This document shows positions 35,387-46,175 of a DNA stretch of 64,000 nucleotides, one piece after another. A program made the translations under genes and the position numbers. The stretch's first letter is position 1. Each line of letters begins with the position of its first letter. The stretch comes from Hanleya hanleyi. Taxonomy: Eukaryota; Mollusca; Polyplacophora; Lepidopleurida; Hanleyidae. The DNA is taken from positions 1 through 64,000 of the forward strand of contig JAVTVY010025275.1 in assembly GCA_036873755.1 (NCBI GenBank). Reading direction: 5' to 3'. The notes below the pieces were generated by a model that did no database searches, was not told the origin of the DNA, and saw only the letters and a list, made by a program, of their open reading frames with translations.

Positions 35387-35760
35387 GTGTCACTTTCAAG
35401 TAATGCTACTCCTGTGAAGATTTTGCGAGACACGGGTGCATCCCAGCCTCTTTTGTTGGCAGATATTTTGCCGTTTTCTGATTCTTCATCTGCAAGCAGT
35501 AATGTCCTGATTAAAGGGGTAGATTCTGTAAATTATACACCCGTTCCGCTCCATAGCGTTCATCTGTCTTCCGACTTGATTTCTGGGCCTGTAACGGTGG
35601 GTATTAAAGGTAGTTTACCATTTGAGGGTGTTCAATTACTTTTTGGCAATGATCTTGCGGAAGATAAGGTCGGGGTTTACCCGATTGTAACTGACAAGCC
35701 TTGTTTGGATCAGATTTATGATCCAGTTGAAGACGAAATTCAAAGTTTGTATCCTGCTTG
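35387..35760 (+). pseudogene. retroviral-type aspartic protease region
   Basis: The active-site motif DTGA lies at 35429-35440 within ILRDTGASQPLLL, followed by flap-like and GIKGSLPF.GVQLLFGNDLA segments typical of gypsy-type proteases. It is in the same frame as gag and directly upstream of integrase, and is separated from gag by the in-frame TAA at 35363. Confidence 0.8.
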
Positions 35761-35989
35761 TGCAGTTACTAGAGCCATGAGTAAATTGGCTGAGGAGTTT
35801 GAAAAGTCTCTCAAAGATGATGTCATGGATGACATTTGTTTGGCTGACACTTTCGTGTGTTTAAATGATGAGGCTGATAAGCCACATTTTGATAGCAAAT
35901 TGGAATGTTCTAATGACAAAATTTCAAAATCACAGCTGGTTAATGAACAGCATAGTGACAAGGACATTTCCAAGTTGTTTGACAGGGCA

Positions 35990-37106
35990 GTAGGTGAGTG
36001 TGATGTAACTCAAGAGCCTGTGTGTTACTTTTGTAAGAATGGTGTTCTTATGCGCAAATGGCGACCGCCAGATGTGTCACCTGATGATGAGTGGGTAGTT
36101 AAGTATCAGATTGTGGTACCAAATTCATATCGTTCAGATATCCTCAGACTAGCCCATGAAACACCTCTTTCAGGCCATTTAGGTGTTAACAAAACATATT
36201 ACAAAATTCTAAACCATTTCTATTGGCCAAATTTAAAGAAAGATGTTACGGAATTTTGTAGGTCATGCCACACATGCATGTCAAATGGTAGCAAAACCAA
36301 ACCAAACCATACCAAACTCTCCTCTACAACAAATCCCTGCATTTGGGGAAGCCTTTAGTAGGGTGATATAGATTGTGTTGGTCCATTACCAAAAACAAGG
36401 TCAGGCAATCAATACATGTTAACAATCATGTGTGCTTCAACCAGGTTCCCTGAGGATATTCCTTTACGGAATATTAAGGCAAAAACTACTGTTAAGGCCT
36501 TAGTTAAGTTTTTCAAACTTGTCGGCCTACCCCAGTCTGTTCAGTCTGATCAGGGATCTAATTTCATGTCAGGAATCTTTCAACAAGTCATGCATGAATT
36601 GGGAATAAAACAGTACAAATCATCTGCATATCACCCAGAAAGCCAAGGCGCATTAGAAAGATTTCACCAGACATTAAAGAACATGATTAGGACTTATTGT
36701 TTTGACACTGGGAGAGACTGGGATGAAGGCATACCTTTGTTATTGTTTGCTGTTAGAGAGTCTGTTCAAGAGTCTTTAGGCTTCAGTCCATTTGAATTAG
36801 TCTTTGGTCATACAGTTAGAAGACCACTTAAACTACTAAAGGAAAAGTTCCTAGACAGTGATCTTGACTCATGTAGTCTCTTACAATATGTGTCGGACTT
36901 TCGCACCAGGTTGACTAAAGCACGTGATTTGGCCATGTCAAATTTAAAGTCAGCTCAAAAATGTATGAAAATAACCTATGATAAACATGTCCTTAAACGA
37001 AGTTTCAAACCTGGTGAGAGGGTATTGGCTTTTCTGCCTATTCCTGGTAATCCACTTAAGGCTAGATATTATGGTCCTTATGTCATTAAAAAGAAATTAA
37101 GTGACC
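35990..37106 (+). pseudogene. integrase region
   Basis: The zinc-binding HHCC domain is visible at about 36155-36280 (HETPLSGHLGVNKTYY ... CRSCHTC). The catalytic core has the first Asp in DCVGPLPKT (about 36370), the second in SDQGSNF and Glu in GALERFH with 35 residues between, the DX35E pattern. The C-terminal part GERVLAFLPIPG and ARYYGPYVI fits the gypsy integrase C-terminal domain. Two compensating frameshifts between about 36315 and 36372 leave TAG TAG at 36356-36361. The end is cut by the MITE. Confidence 0.88.
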
Positions 37107-37536
37107 TTAAACCTACCTAGCCTGGGGGGCCATTATGGCCCCCCTACCAAACTGTCTGCGCTATATCCGGAACGACCAAAAATGGAGAGCTGAAACTCCG
37201 TGACCATATTGGGGTCATTTTGAGCCTATTTGCATAACCCCCCGAGCAGAGGATCATGGGTAAATCCAAGATGGCAACCACATGGGGTAGCAGAAAAGTG
37301 ATGTTTTTGTCATATTTCTTCAAAATTTCTGCTTTTCCGCGATGAAAAGTGGGAAAAAACTATTTTATTTCACATCACATTAATATTTACTAATTTATCA
37401 TGCAATTTTTGCGGAGAAATTTGAAAAAATAAAAAATTCGGAAAATCTGACCGAAAAATCGACCAAAAAATGTAGTTTTTGAAAGCGGCCATCTTGGATT
37501 TTTTCACATTTTCTGGTAGAGCTTGACCCAAGGGTG
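37107..37536 (+). mobile_element. TTAA MITE, copy 5, inserted in the retrotransposon
   Basis: It starts TTAA-ACCTACCTAGCCTGGGG and continues through TATCCGGAACGACC, GGGGTCATTTTGAGCC and GGCCATCTTGGATT to CCAAGGGTGTAGT. The 3' tip and its TTAA are lost. The insertion separates integrase from reverse transcriptase, so this MITE was active after the retrotransposon inserted, or came along inside a defective copy. Confidence 0.8.
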
Positions 37537-37580
37537 TAGTTAGTTCTGACCCTAATAATAATGAAACTTGTGAAGAGCCC

Positions 37581-38998
37581 ATGACAGCGGCGAAATTACA
37601 GAACTCTGACATTCTACTTAATTTGAATTCCAAGTTATGTCATCTTGAACCAGCGCGTCAGGAAGAACTTCGAACTCTGCTCAGTCAATATGAACATTTG
37701 TTTCCCGATATCCCCACTCGGACTGATACAATTTAACATGACGTCAATGTCGGAGATTCTAATCCAGTGAAGCAGCACCCATATCGTTTGAACCCCATTA
37801 AACAAAACTACCTGAAAAAAAGAGATTCGGTATTTATTGGACAATGACTTCATTGAACCAAGTAATAGTAACTGGAGTTCACCTTGTATCTTCGTTCCAA
37901 AGCCAGATGGCAGTTACAGGATGTGTACTGACTACAGAAAGGTGAACACATTGACCAAGACAGACACATTCCCTATTCCACGCATTGACGATTGCATTGA
38001 TAAAGTGGGAAGTGCCAAGTTCGTGTCAAAGATTGATCTTCTGAAAGGATTTTGGCAGGTTCCACTGACAGATCGTGCGAAGCAGATATCAGCATTCGTC
38101 ACTCCGGAGGATCTGTTCCAATACAAAGTTATGTCATTTGGAATGAAAAATTCTCCAGCCACGTTCCAGCGTCTCATCAACCGTGTTACTTCTGGTTTGG
38201 AAGGATGTGAGACTTACATTGATGACGTCATTGTCTACAGCGATACATGGGAAGATCATCTACAGAGAATTCACCCACTGTTCAATCGGCTGAGTGACGC
38301 CAAGTTGACAGTCAACCTTCGAAAAAATGAATTTGGACATGCACGTGTGACATTCTTGGATCATGCTGTAGGTCAGGGTCAGATAAAACCTGTAGATGCT
38401 AAGGTTAGCGCTATCTCGCTATTTCCAAGACCAACATGTAAGAGACAACTGATGCGTTTCTTGGGTATGGCTGGCTACTACAGGAAATTTTGTCCAAATT
38501 TTTCAGATATTACTGAGCCTTTAACTCAACTCTTAAGAAAGAGGGTAACTTTTGTTTGGACCGATGAATGTGAATCAGCTTTTGAAAACCTGAAAGCCAT
38601 ACTCAAGAGCGCGCCAGTTCTTTCAGCACCAGATTTTGATTCATCTTTTAAACTGGCTGTAGATGCTAGTGATGCTGCTGCTGGTGCCGTTTTGTTACAA
38701 GAAGATATAGATGATGTAGATCACCCAATATGTTATTTTTCACGTAAATTTGACAAACATCAGAGAAATTATTCTACAATTGAGAAAGAAAGTTTGGCAA
38801 TGATATTGGCTTTGCAACATTTTGATGTTTATGTTACTTTTTCATCGTTGCCAATTACTGTATTCAGTGATCACAATCCACTTGTTTTCATAAGTAAGAT
38901 TGTTGAGATGGAGTTTGGTGTTACAAGAATACAATATTGAAATCAGACATATTAAGGGCAAGGACAATTTGATTGCCGATTGTTTGTCTCGCATATAA
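37581..38998 (+). pseudogene. reverse transcriptase and RNase H region
   Basis: Upstream linker at 37581-37800, with a stop at 37734. A seven-A run (37815-37821) causes a one-base shift just before FIEPSNSNWSSPC. From 37837 the frame is open for 367 codons: VPKPDGSYRMCTDYRKVN, VSKIDLLKGFWQVPL (first catalytic Asp), and YIDD at 38215-38226. RNase H follows with FKLAVDASDAAAG, a YSTIEKESLA motif and FSDHNPLVF, the usual Asp/Glu/Asp. Near 38895 a small deletion shifts the frame, and the true C-terminus continues in the next frame to TAA at 38996. It ends directly before the polypurine tract, so no integrase follows. Confidence 0.9.
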
Positions 38999-39104
38999 TG
39001 TACATATGTTTGTGAACATTGTTGCTGTTGTAATATAGATTTTGTTTTGCAATAATGTTTTGAATTGTCAAGAAAGTTCCAAGTTTGAAACTTTCTTTTT
39101 TTTT

Positions 39105-39115
39105 AAGAGGGGGAG
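39105..39115 (+). promoter_or_regulatory. polypurine tract
   Basis: AAGAGGGGGAG directly precedes the 3' LTR and follows a T-run, the usual layout for plus-strand priming. Confidence 0.8.
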
Positions 39116-39728
39116 TGTCATGGTATTGTAATCTATTATTAGACAGGATGCTTCTAGAATATATGACGGAAGCTTGTTTATGTGGGTTAATCACCTCGAT
39201 CTTTCTAGAAGACTATCTAGGCCAGATGATATAACGCATGTTCGAGAGGCTTCGTGATTTGGTAGAATATACTGGAATGTCACATAGAGTATAAATAGCA
39301 AGACAGTTAGTCATTCTGGGGAAAATTCAAACGGCTTTTTTGTGGGTGCATTATACTGTCTTACCTTTGTCTGAAATTACGGACTGCTGGATTGTATATT
39401 CCTGTGAATCGACTCTTGGCGCTGTGTTATCTACGTAATTGAACTGACGAAAACTGGACAACAGCTGAGCGGTGTTGGACTATCGAAATACAGAAACGCG
39501 ATTTCTGCGCGTCGGCAGGGACCTTATAGAGATTTGCATGTCAACATGAACTGTGAAGGATACACCCGTATAGCATCGAGCAGTAAGACTATATTTGACA
39601 TTTATTTGCTGTATTGACCTTACTTAATTTGTATATGAGTTTAGTATTGTAAATAAATATTTGATTGTTAATCCTTGACTCCACAAAAGTTTTCTGTTGC
39701 GGTTTCTATTATCGTTTATGGCGTAACA
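39116..39728 (+). repeat. 3' LTR
   Basis: Begins TGTCATGG and ends GGCGTAACA. TATAAATA lies at 39290-39297 and AATAAA at 39652-39657. It is co-linear with the 5' LTR apart from scattered substitutions and one or two single-base indels. Confidence 0.92.
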
Positions 39729-39732
39729 CTTT

Positions 39733-40239
39733 TCTCCTGGAGCTTTCGATAGACAAGACAAGATGATGCTCTATACATAAAATCCTAATCAACAACCATT
39801 ATTATAGCCGCCGCTACATTAGTAGGGCGACTAGATAGGAACTGACTAGGCCTGTGGGCGCCACCATTTTGAATTTTGCAACAACCACAACAGCCATTTT
39901 TGTATTTTAGTATATGCGAAAGAAAGAAAAATAGGTCACACCCAGGGCTGAAACTTGGTAATAAATGGAAAATCTCGATTATCAGTGCTTTGGGCAAAGT
40001 AGGGTAAATGTAAATGCATTTTTGCAAAGCCTAAAATTGACGATATTTTTTTTGCTTATAAAGTGAAGAATAACAGGGTGTTCATATTTAGCGTCTATTT
40101 TTTAGTGACTGTGGGTTCTCGATAAATCAGCTGTAAACTGCTGACAAAGCTGAAAAAGCTACCTTTTGGGGTACTTCAAAAAATGAATGTGTGTAAACTG
40201 AATATGTATGAAACTCCATTTCATACAGCTTTTCATTTA
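39733..40239. other. no gene recognised
   Basis: Single-copy-looking AT-rich sequence with one 80-codon minus-strand frame (39785-40027) without a domain. Confidence 0.35.
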
Positions 40240-40410
40240 ATCAACATGGACAGGCCTTTCACTGACTTTCCGCTGGTCCATGTGTGAAAGTTTGTCAGTT
40301 ACTTGCCGAAGGGCGGTGGTTCTCTCCGGGTACTCCGGCTTTCTCCACCAACCAAACTGACTGTCACCATATGAGTGAAACAAACTTGAGTGTGACATTA
40401 AGCCAAATTC
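40240..40410 (+). repeat. SINE fragment with conserved central domain
   Basis: GAAGGGCGGTGGTTCTCTCC, GGGTACTCCGGCTTTCTCCA and a following TGAGTGAAACAAACTTGAGT resemble a central/tail region shared by many molluscan and other invertebrate SINEs (recalled, not searched). No A or B box is visible, so the head is missing. Confidence 0.55.
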
Positions 40411-40739
40411 CCTCCCTCCTCACTGACTTTCCTTCTCTTTGCCAGCTGCAATCTGTGAATTTTAACGGAATAATAAACCGTGCCGATAAGTTACATCGTA
40501 GCATGACTGTACGGTTATTGGACACGTCTTGCGAATATGCGTCTGCGGGTTGGCCAAGCCATCACGTATGTCCAAATAAACACTATAAGAAAGACTACAT
40601 GTTGAGTAATAAATCTTCATCAAAGAAGAATGATAAAAAAGAAGAAAAAAATGGCAATGCGCCCAGTTATTGGATACTTTGTCTCTTGCCACATAAGCCA
40701 CAATTCCATCGTTCCGTCATTCCGTCATTCCGTTACACA

Positions 40740-41820
40740 TTTCTTGTCCAATAACCAATAATTCGAGAACTAATTAACCGATCGACTTCAAATTTGGAGA
40801 GTAACTTGACATAGGTGGAAGGACGGTTGGGATTGCTTTTCAGGTACCTGTGTAATCCAAGATGGCCGCCATCAGCCAGCTTGCATTGACAGCAGTTGGA
40901 TCTTTACAATTTTATTTTCTGACAAATAACTCAACTATTGAACCGATCGACTTCAAACTTGGAGAGTATCTTGACATCGGTGAGAGGACGGTTGGGATTG
41001 CTTTTCAGTTACCTGTGTAATCCAAGATGGCCGCCACCAGACATCTTGCATTTTCAGCAGTTGGATCTTTACCCATTTCTGGTCCGACTAATAACTTGAG
41101 AACTATTGAACCGATCGACTTTAAACTTGGAGAGTGCCTTGGCATTGGTGAGAGTGCTGCGGGGACTGCTTTTCAGTTACCTGTATAATCCAAGATGACC
41201 GCCAGCAATCTTGGATTTTCAGCAGTTGGATCTTGTCCGGACGATAACTCGAGAACGATCGAACCGATCGACATCAACCTTGGAGAGTGGCTTAACATCG
41301 GTGAGAGGACAGTTGGGATTCCTTTTTTAGTTACCTGCATAATCCACAATTGCCATCGTCAGGCATTTATAAATTTCTTGTCCGAGCAGTAATCGCCCTC
41401 CAGCTTATGGCAGCATGGTTTACCATACCATGTTTGTCTGGCACAGGAGGTAGATTAAAGTACCAAACAGATTGGGCTCTCTGAGGATCCATTGTGATCA
41501 GTGTCTGTAGAGCCTAATTTTCAAAATTCAAAATTCATTTTTTTTTGTAGTTTTTGTTGGGGTTGGGGTTATGTTGGGGTATGTTTGTTTGGGTCATCGT
41601 CGCCGTGTGACCAATAAGGTTTGGTGCGACGCTAAAATTCAAACAACCAACCAACCAACCGACCAGTAATCGATCGACTTCAAACTTGAAGAGTGCCTTG
41701 ACATCGGTGAGAGGACAGTTGGGATTGCTTTTCAGTTACCTGTGTAATCCATATTGGATATTCAGCGGTTGGAACTTGTCCGGACAATAACTCTAGAACA
41801 CTTGAAACGATCGATGTGAG
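40740..41820. repeat. ~150-170-bp tandem repeat, about five copies, interrupted
   Basis: The phrase ACCGATCGACTTCAAACTTG recurs at about 40778, 40951, 41110, 41262 and (shorter) 41671, each followed by TTGACATCGGTGAGAGGAC and GGGATTGCTTTTCAGTTACC and then GTAATCCAAGATGGCCGCC. The fourth and fifth copies are separated by a retroposon. Several copies carry AAGATGGCCGCC, another YY1-like core. Confidence 0.85.
41396..41664 (+). mobile_element. 269-bp retroposon with (AACC)n tail and 9-bp duplication
   Basis: The 9-bp sequence CAGTAATCG occurs directly before (41387-41395) and directly after (41665-41673). The element ends with TTTGGTGCGACGCTAAAATT and (AACC)n, as SINE tails do. The head CCCTCCAGCTTATGGCAGCA has no clear pol III boxes, so it may be a 5'-truncated SINE. 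Confidence 0.75.
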
Positions 41821-41829
41821 ATGTATGGC

Positions 41830-43794
41830 TACTGACGTGGAAGATGCTTGGTACATTGCAGATGTGCGGTAAGTGTTTCAATGATTTTTCACGGAGTTTT
41901 CTCTCTTCATTCCGTCTAGAATTTCTTGTCCAGTCCGTATCCCGGTTACTGTTTGATGGACAAGTTTGAAACTTTTATCTAATGTACATCAACTTCCACA
42001 TTTCCTGCAGTAACTTATCACTTACCAACTCTGGATACCATATGTTATGTCTTCATACTCATTACATGAGGCGGTTAGCTCGAACACACTGAGCTCTGAT
42101 TCTTTAACCAAATTGAATTCCAAGTCGATTCGAGAGTACGTATCTCAGTCACGCTTTGATTGTGGATGTTCATATGAACACCATGTAGATGTAAGTCACA
42201 TGATATTCAAAATATCCCTAGACCCGGGTTAAGCGAAATTAGACAGAAGCATAACGCCGGCGGGGGAGAGAAGCGGACATCCCTCGGTAACCAAACTGTT
42301 CACTCTAAATCAGGCCTGTTATTAATAAACTATCACTGACCACAATGGATGCTCAGAGAAACTACAAATATCATCTAACTTGAAAGCATCTGACTGGTCA
42401 ATTCAAACTTTCAAAAAAAGAAATCCTTCATTCTAATTGGCTTGTAAGAAAAAATTACAAGAACATTCAGCCAATCATATAGTGTTTCTCATGCAAAGGA
42501 CCATTCGCGAACATGTCACTGATGAAGGTACGAGCATACATCTCTACGGCGGTAAAAAATAAATAATACATTTTGGGAAAACAGTGTGACAAGATAAAAT
42601 GATAATGTTTAAACATAATTTTGCATGCATATTGTATAATTGTGTGTTATCAGTTTCAACATTTAAACCAATTCATGAACCCATGCATCTGACCAAATTA
42701 AGGAGCCAAACAACACCAATTCTTGGGCTTGGCAACTGCTTGACATTTCCCATTATCAGAGCACAAACCATCAATTCTTCCTCGATTTTAAGTGATGCTT
42801 TTCCCATTCAGAATCATACGTCATGGCATTATAAAGGCAATATTAGCTGATATAAGGATACAGCTTTCTTGAAATAATTATTCTACTTTCCATTTTCAGT
42901 CTGATAGAAAAAAACAGCATTATACATTAGACCTACAATTCGTACCTTCCTATACAAGGTACCGAGTTCACAACTATCAAAAGACTCGACCTCAGTGTAG
43001 TCATTTATATGTATATGATCACCTCACAACAGCGACAATGGAAGAAATGGGGACAATGGATAGGTAGTCTGACTAATTTCTCTATCATGATTGTAAATGA
43101 GTATGGCGCATTTCGAAGAGAATGTAATTATTTTTTTTTCAACCTAGAACACCTGTACTGGTTAAAGCTGAAGACGAATTTACATGTGGATCATTTTTAG
43201 GAGCATGACAATAATTTCTTGTTGGATTGGGCCTTAAGCTTTTATCATTTTGTTTGAGCCAATATCGCGGAGGTGGTGTAGATGAGTGGCTATTTCCACA
43301 CGAAAACTACGTGGCAGAGGGATTGGACGTGATTTAATTCATCTTGCGTTCAGATGTATAGTGCTCGCACACGAAAAAAAATATTTTAATTAATTAGGCT
43401 TTCAAAAACGTCTCTGGAGATCCTTCGGAAGTTTCTTATATGGGAATACAAACACTCCAGGACAATTCACGATGTGGATGTCCCTGGGTGCAGACAACTT
43501 GTGACATAATACGAAAGACACACATTCTGGTGCGGTGTGATAATTTAATAAAACTTTCCCCATTAATACTTGTTTGAGTTTGTGGCGGAACATAAATTGA
43601 AATTCGCATTAAAAATTGTGTTAGCAATGAAACCTCCTATATTTACCAAAGGATAAACTGTGAAATGATTCAATTTTATACAAAACCAAACACTCTGCGC
43701 CGTAATGCAATTGTGCCTACTGCTTTCTTGAATAAACATACTTCTCCACTCCCTCGAAGAAAATACTTGTCAATGAAGGGCTTTGTGAAACGAG

Positions 43795-43825
<31 letters not shown>

Positions 43826-45115
43826 ACAACGTATTTTGATGTAGGCATGACGATAATGAAATTGCATGCATGTTCAGCACAATTAGTTCCTATACAATAA
43901 AGTAAAAACGTTACCTTTAGACTGTGTCGCTTTCGATCAATATAAATCAAACACAATATGAAAGGAGCTCCTACAAAATACAGAACACCAAAGGTTACCG
44001 TAGAAATGTTGACATAGGCGATTAATATTAAACCATACAGTTGACACTGAATTTTAAACAATTTCCCAAATTCGTCTGTACGTACCAGTAAACAAGGATA
44101 AATTTGAAAATTTGTTTAAAATTCATTGTCAAAAAGTGTGGTTAAAATTATTCGTCGGTGCCAATACTTTTCTGTGTTTGTAGGAGCTTATTCCATATTG
44201 TGTAATTGAAATTCAGATTGACCGAAAATGACACAACCTATTGGTAAGGTTTTCCCTGTATTGTTGTGTTCCATGCTTGCACTCTCATTTAACTTTTACA
44301 CAAATTTTGGAACTAAATGTGCTGCACATACAGTGTCATTTTCTTCAGGCATACCAACTATAGTGAAATTGTGCACTTTTGGTTACAAGCAAGATTTGTC
44401 ACATAAATAATTGGGATGGTGCTCTCTCATTTAAGATCGGCACACAACCTCTCTGGACATCATTCTCGCAGGTCAGGGTCTTGATCCATTAGGCTAGGAT
44501 GTCCCGCTCTATTCGGCATCTAGAACTCCTTCAAATTTTCATTAAATTACGTCGATGCTCATTTCCGCGAATGAGATAATTATATGCATCAGCAGATATT
44601 GAGTAAAAAAAATCTTTTCGACCTCATACTCTCAAATCCGAGTTTTGCCTTTTTGACACTTCGAAGACATTCAGATTAACGTACCTCAACCAGTTCCATG
44701 GACAGGATATTGTCATAAAAGAAGAAACTAACCAGAAAAAGTTATATATTTTACATCGTCCTCTCAATCCAGGGCTTGGATCCACAGGCATCTGATAAGG
44801 GTCAGTAATGGATGGGCTGTCATCAGTCACCAATTCATCTTTGTAATGATTAAAATGATATGTATGTGTAGTGTACTCGCCCTTCTCATGCTGTTATATA
44901 TAGGCCTACCCCATATACTAATAGTAACATAGAGTCAGTATGGATGGATGATCTCTGGCCCACAGTTAGTTATTCATTGATAAATGAATCACAATTGACC
45001 TTTGTGTCGGTGTAGTAACAAGTAAAACTTTATATACTCACTATTGTCATAATGTTATATATACCCCATTCTTCTAACACGGAGTGAAGGTAAATCACTC
45101 GCCATCTTTTTTGAA
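41830..45115. other. no gene recognised
   Basis: It contains one dispersed core copy (about 42148-42190) and an uninterrupted (GTT)n run. Short frames (for example 42599-42850 and 43717-44061) lack domains, and the latter merely reads through the microsatellite. Confidence 0.4.
43795..43825. repeat. (GTT)n microsatellite
   Basis: About ten perfect GTT units; on the minus strand they read as Asn or Thr runs in spurious frames. Confidence 0.95.
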
Positions 45116-45116
45116 A

Positions 45117-45304
45117 TTCTCTTAACAACGTTTTCCGAAACGTAACAAGTACGAGTCGTTTGATTGGTCAATCCACTGGTTGCTACGGTCATCACAAATT
45201 CCATGAAATGCGGAAATCTTGACTTCTACAGAGACAGCGATATTGGCCTATCAAATGCCGTGTATCTCCTCATGTTCGGTTAACGTTGTTAAGAAAATTG
45301 TTTC
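45117..45304. mobile_element. possible small terminal-inverted-repeat element
   Basis: TCTTAACAACGTTTTCCGAA on the left pairs with TTCGGTTAACGTTGTTAAGA on the right, two mismatches in 20, about 188 bp apart. It contains an inverted CCAAT box (GATTGGTC). No clear target duplication. Confidence 0.5.
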
Positions 45305-45640
45305 AACCATATTTGTCGAGTTACATGAAATACATCTTTTTGTTGCAGTAAATAATTAAAATCAATGCAGCAGGTATGTTCAACAAACATCATTTATTGG
45401 ATAAAAGGCATATGCAAAGTATGAACTGTGACTTTTCCCTTGGAAATTTCTATCTAAATTCGGATTGTAATGGACAGTGCGGTACCTTGTCTGCGACCTT
45501 AGTTGGTGAGGTCCATATATATAGATAACTACCACGGATAATTAGGATATTACTGAGATACCCATCTTATACTGACCCTTATCAAATGCCTGTGCTTGGA
45601 TCCATTAGATACCTACTGTCTTTATTTTTAGCCATTTTCA

Positions 45641-46175
45641 TTAACCCTACCAAACTTTCTGCTCTATCTCCGGAACGACAAAAAATCGAGAGACAAAACT
45701 CCGTGACTTTATAGTTTGTCATATTGGGGTCATTTTGAGCCTATTTGCATAACCCCCTCAGGAGAGGATCATGGGTAAATTCAAGATGGCGACCACGTGG
45801 AGTGCCAGAAAAGTGATGTTTTCGTCATATTTATTCAAAATTTCTGCTTTTCTGCGTTGAAAAGTTGACAAAAACTATTTTATTTCACATCACCTTAATA
45901 TTTACTAATTTATCATGCAGTTTTTGCGGAGGAATTACATAAATGAAAAATTTGACCGAAAAATCGACCAAAAATGTCGTTTTTGAAAATGACGTCATCG
46001 GAGCGACCATCTTGGACTTTTACGCATTTTCAGGTAGAGCTTGACCCAAGGGTATAGTGTGTGGTAAGTTTCAGGCTCCTAGATCAAGGGGTAAGAAAAA
46101 TAATTAGAATAATAATTCGCCTCCCCCCCCCCAGGCCTGGACAGGTCCCAAAAAGCCCAGGCGAGATAGGGTTAA
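45641..46175 (+). mobile_element. TTAA MITE, copy 6, both TTAA ends
   Basis: It starts TTAA-CCCTACCAAACTTTCTGC and ends CCCAGGCGAGATAGGG-TTAA. The usual tip and G-run are missing between two CCCTA motifs, as expected for a deletion between short direct repeats. The rest matches copy 1. Confidence 0.85.

Larger units (their letters stand above)
33317..39728 (+). mobile_element. Ty3/gypsy-type LTR retrotransposon, integrase before RT (Gmr1-like)
   Basis: Two direct repeats of about 613 bp starting TGTCATGG enclose gag, protease, integrase, reverse transcriptase and RNase H, in that order. The 4-bp sequence CTTT flanks the element (33313-33316 and 39729-39732). A primer-binding site and polypurine tract are in place. 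Ty3/gypsy elements normally carry integrase last; an integrase-first order with gypsy-type proteins is known from the Gmr1 group. gag, protease and integrase share one frame. The copy is dead, with several in-frame stops, frameshifts and a MITE inserted between integrase and polymerase. The LTRs differ at roughly 25-30 sites by eye, so insertion is not recent. Confidence 0.9.

Noticed and set aside
35990..38998. Two separate retroelements (one giving integrase, the other RT) instead of one
   Set aside because: A single pair of LTRs with matching 4-bp flanks encloses both, and the linker after the MITE leads directly into the RT domain; an integrase-first order is known for Gmr1-like elements.
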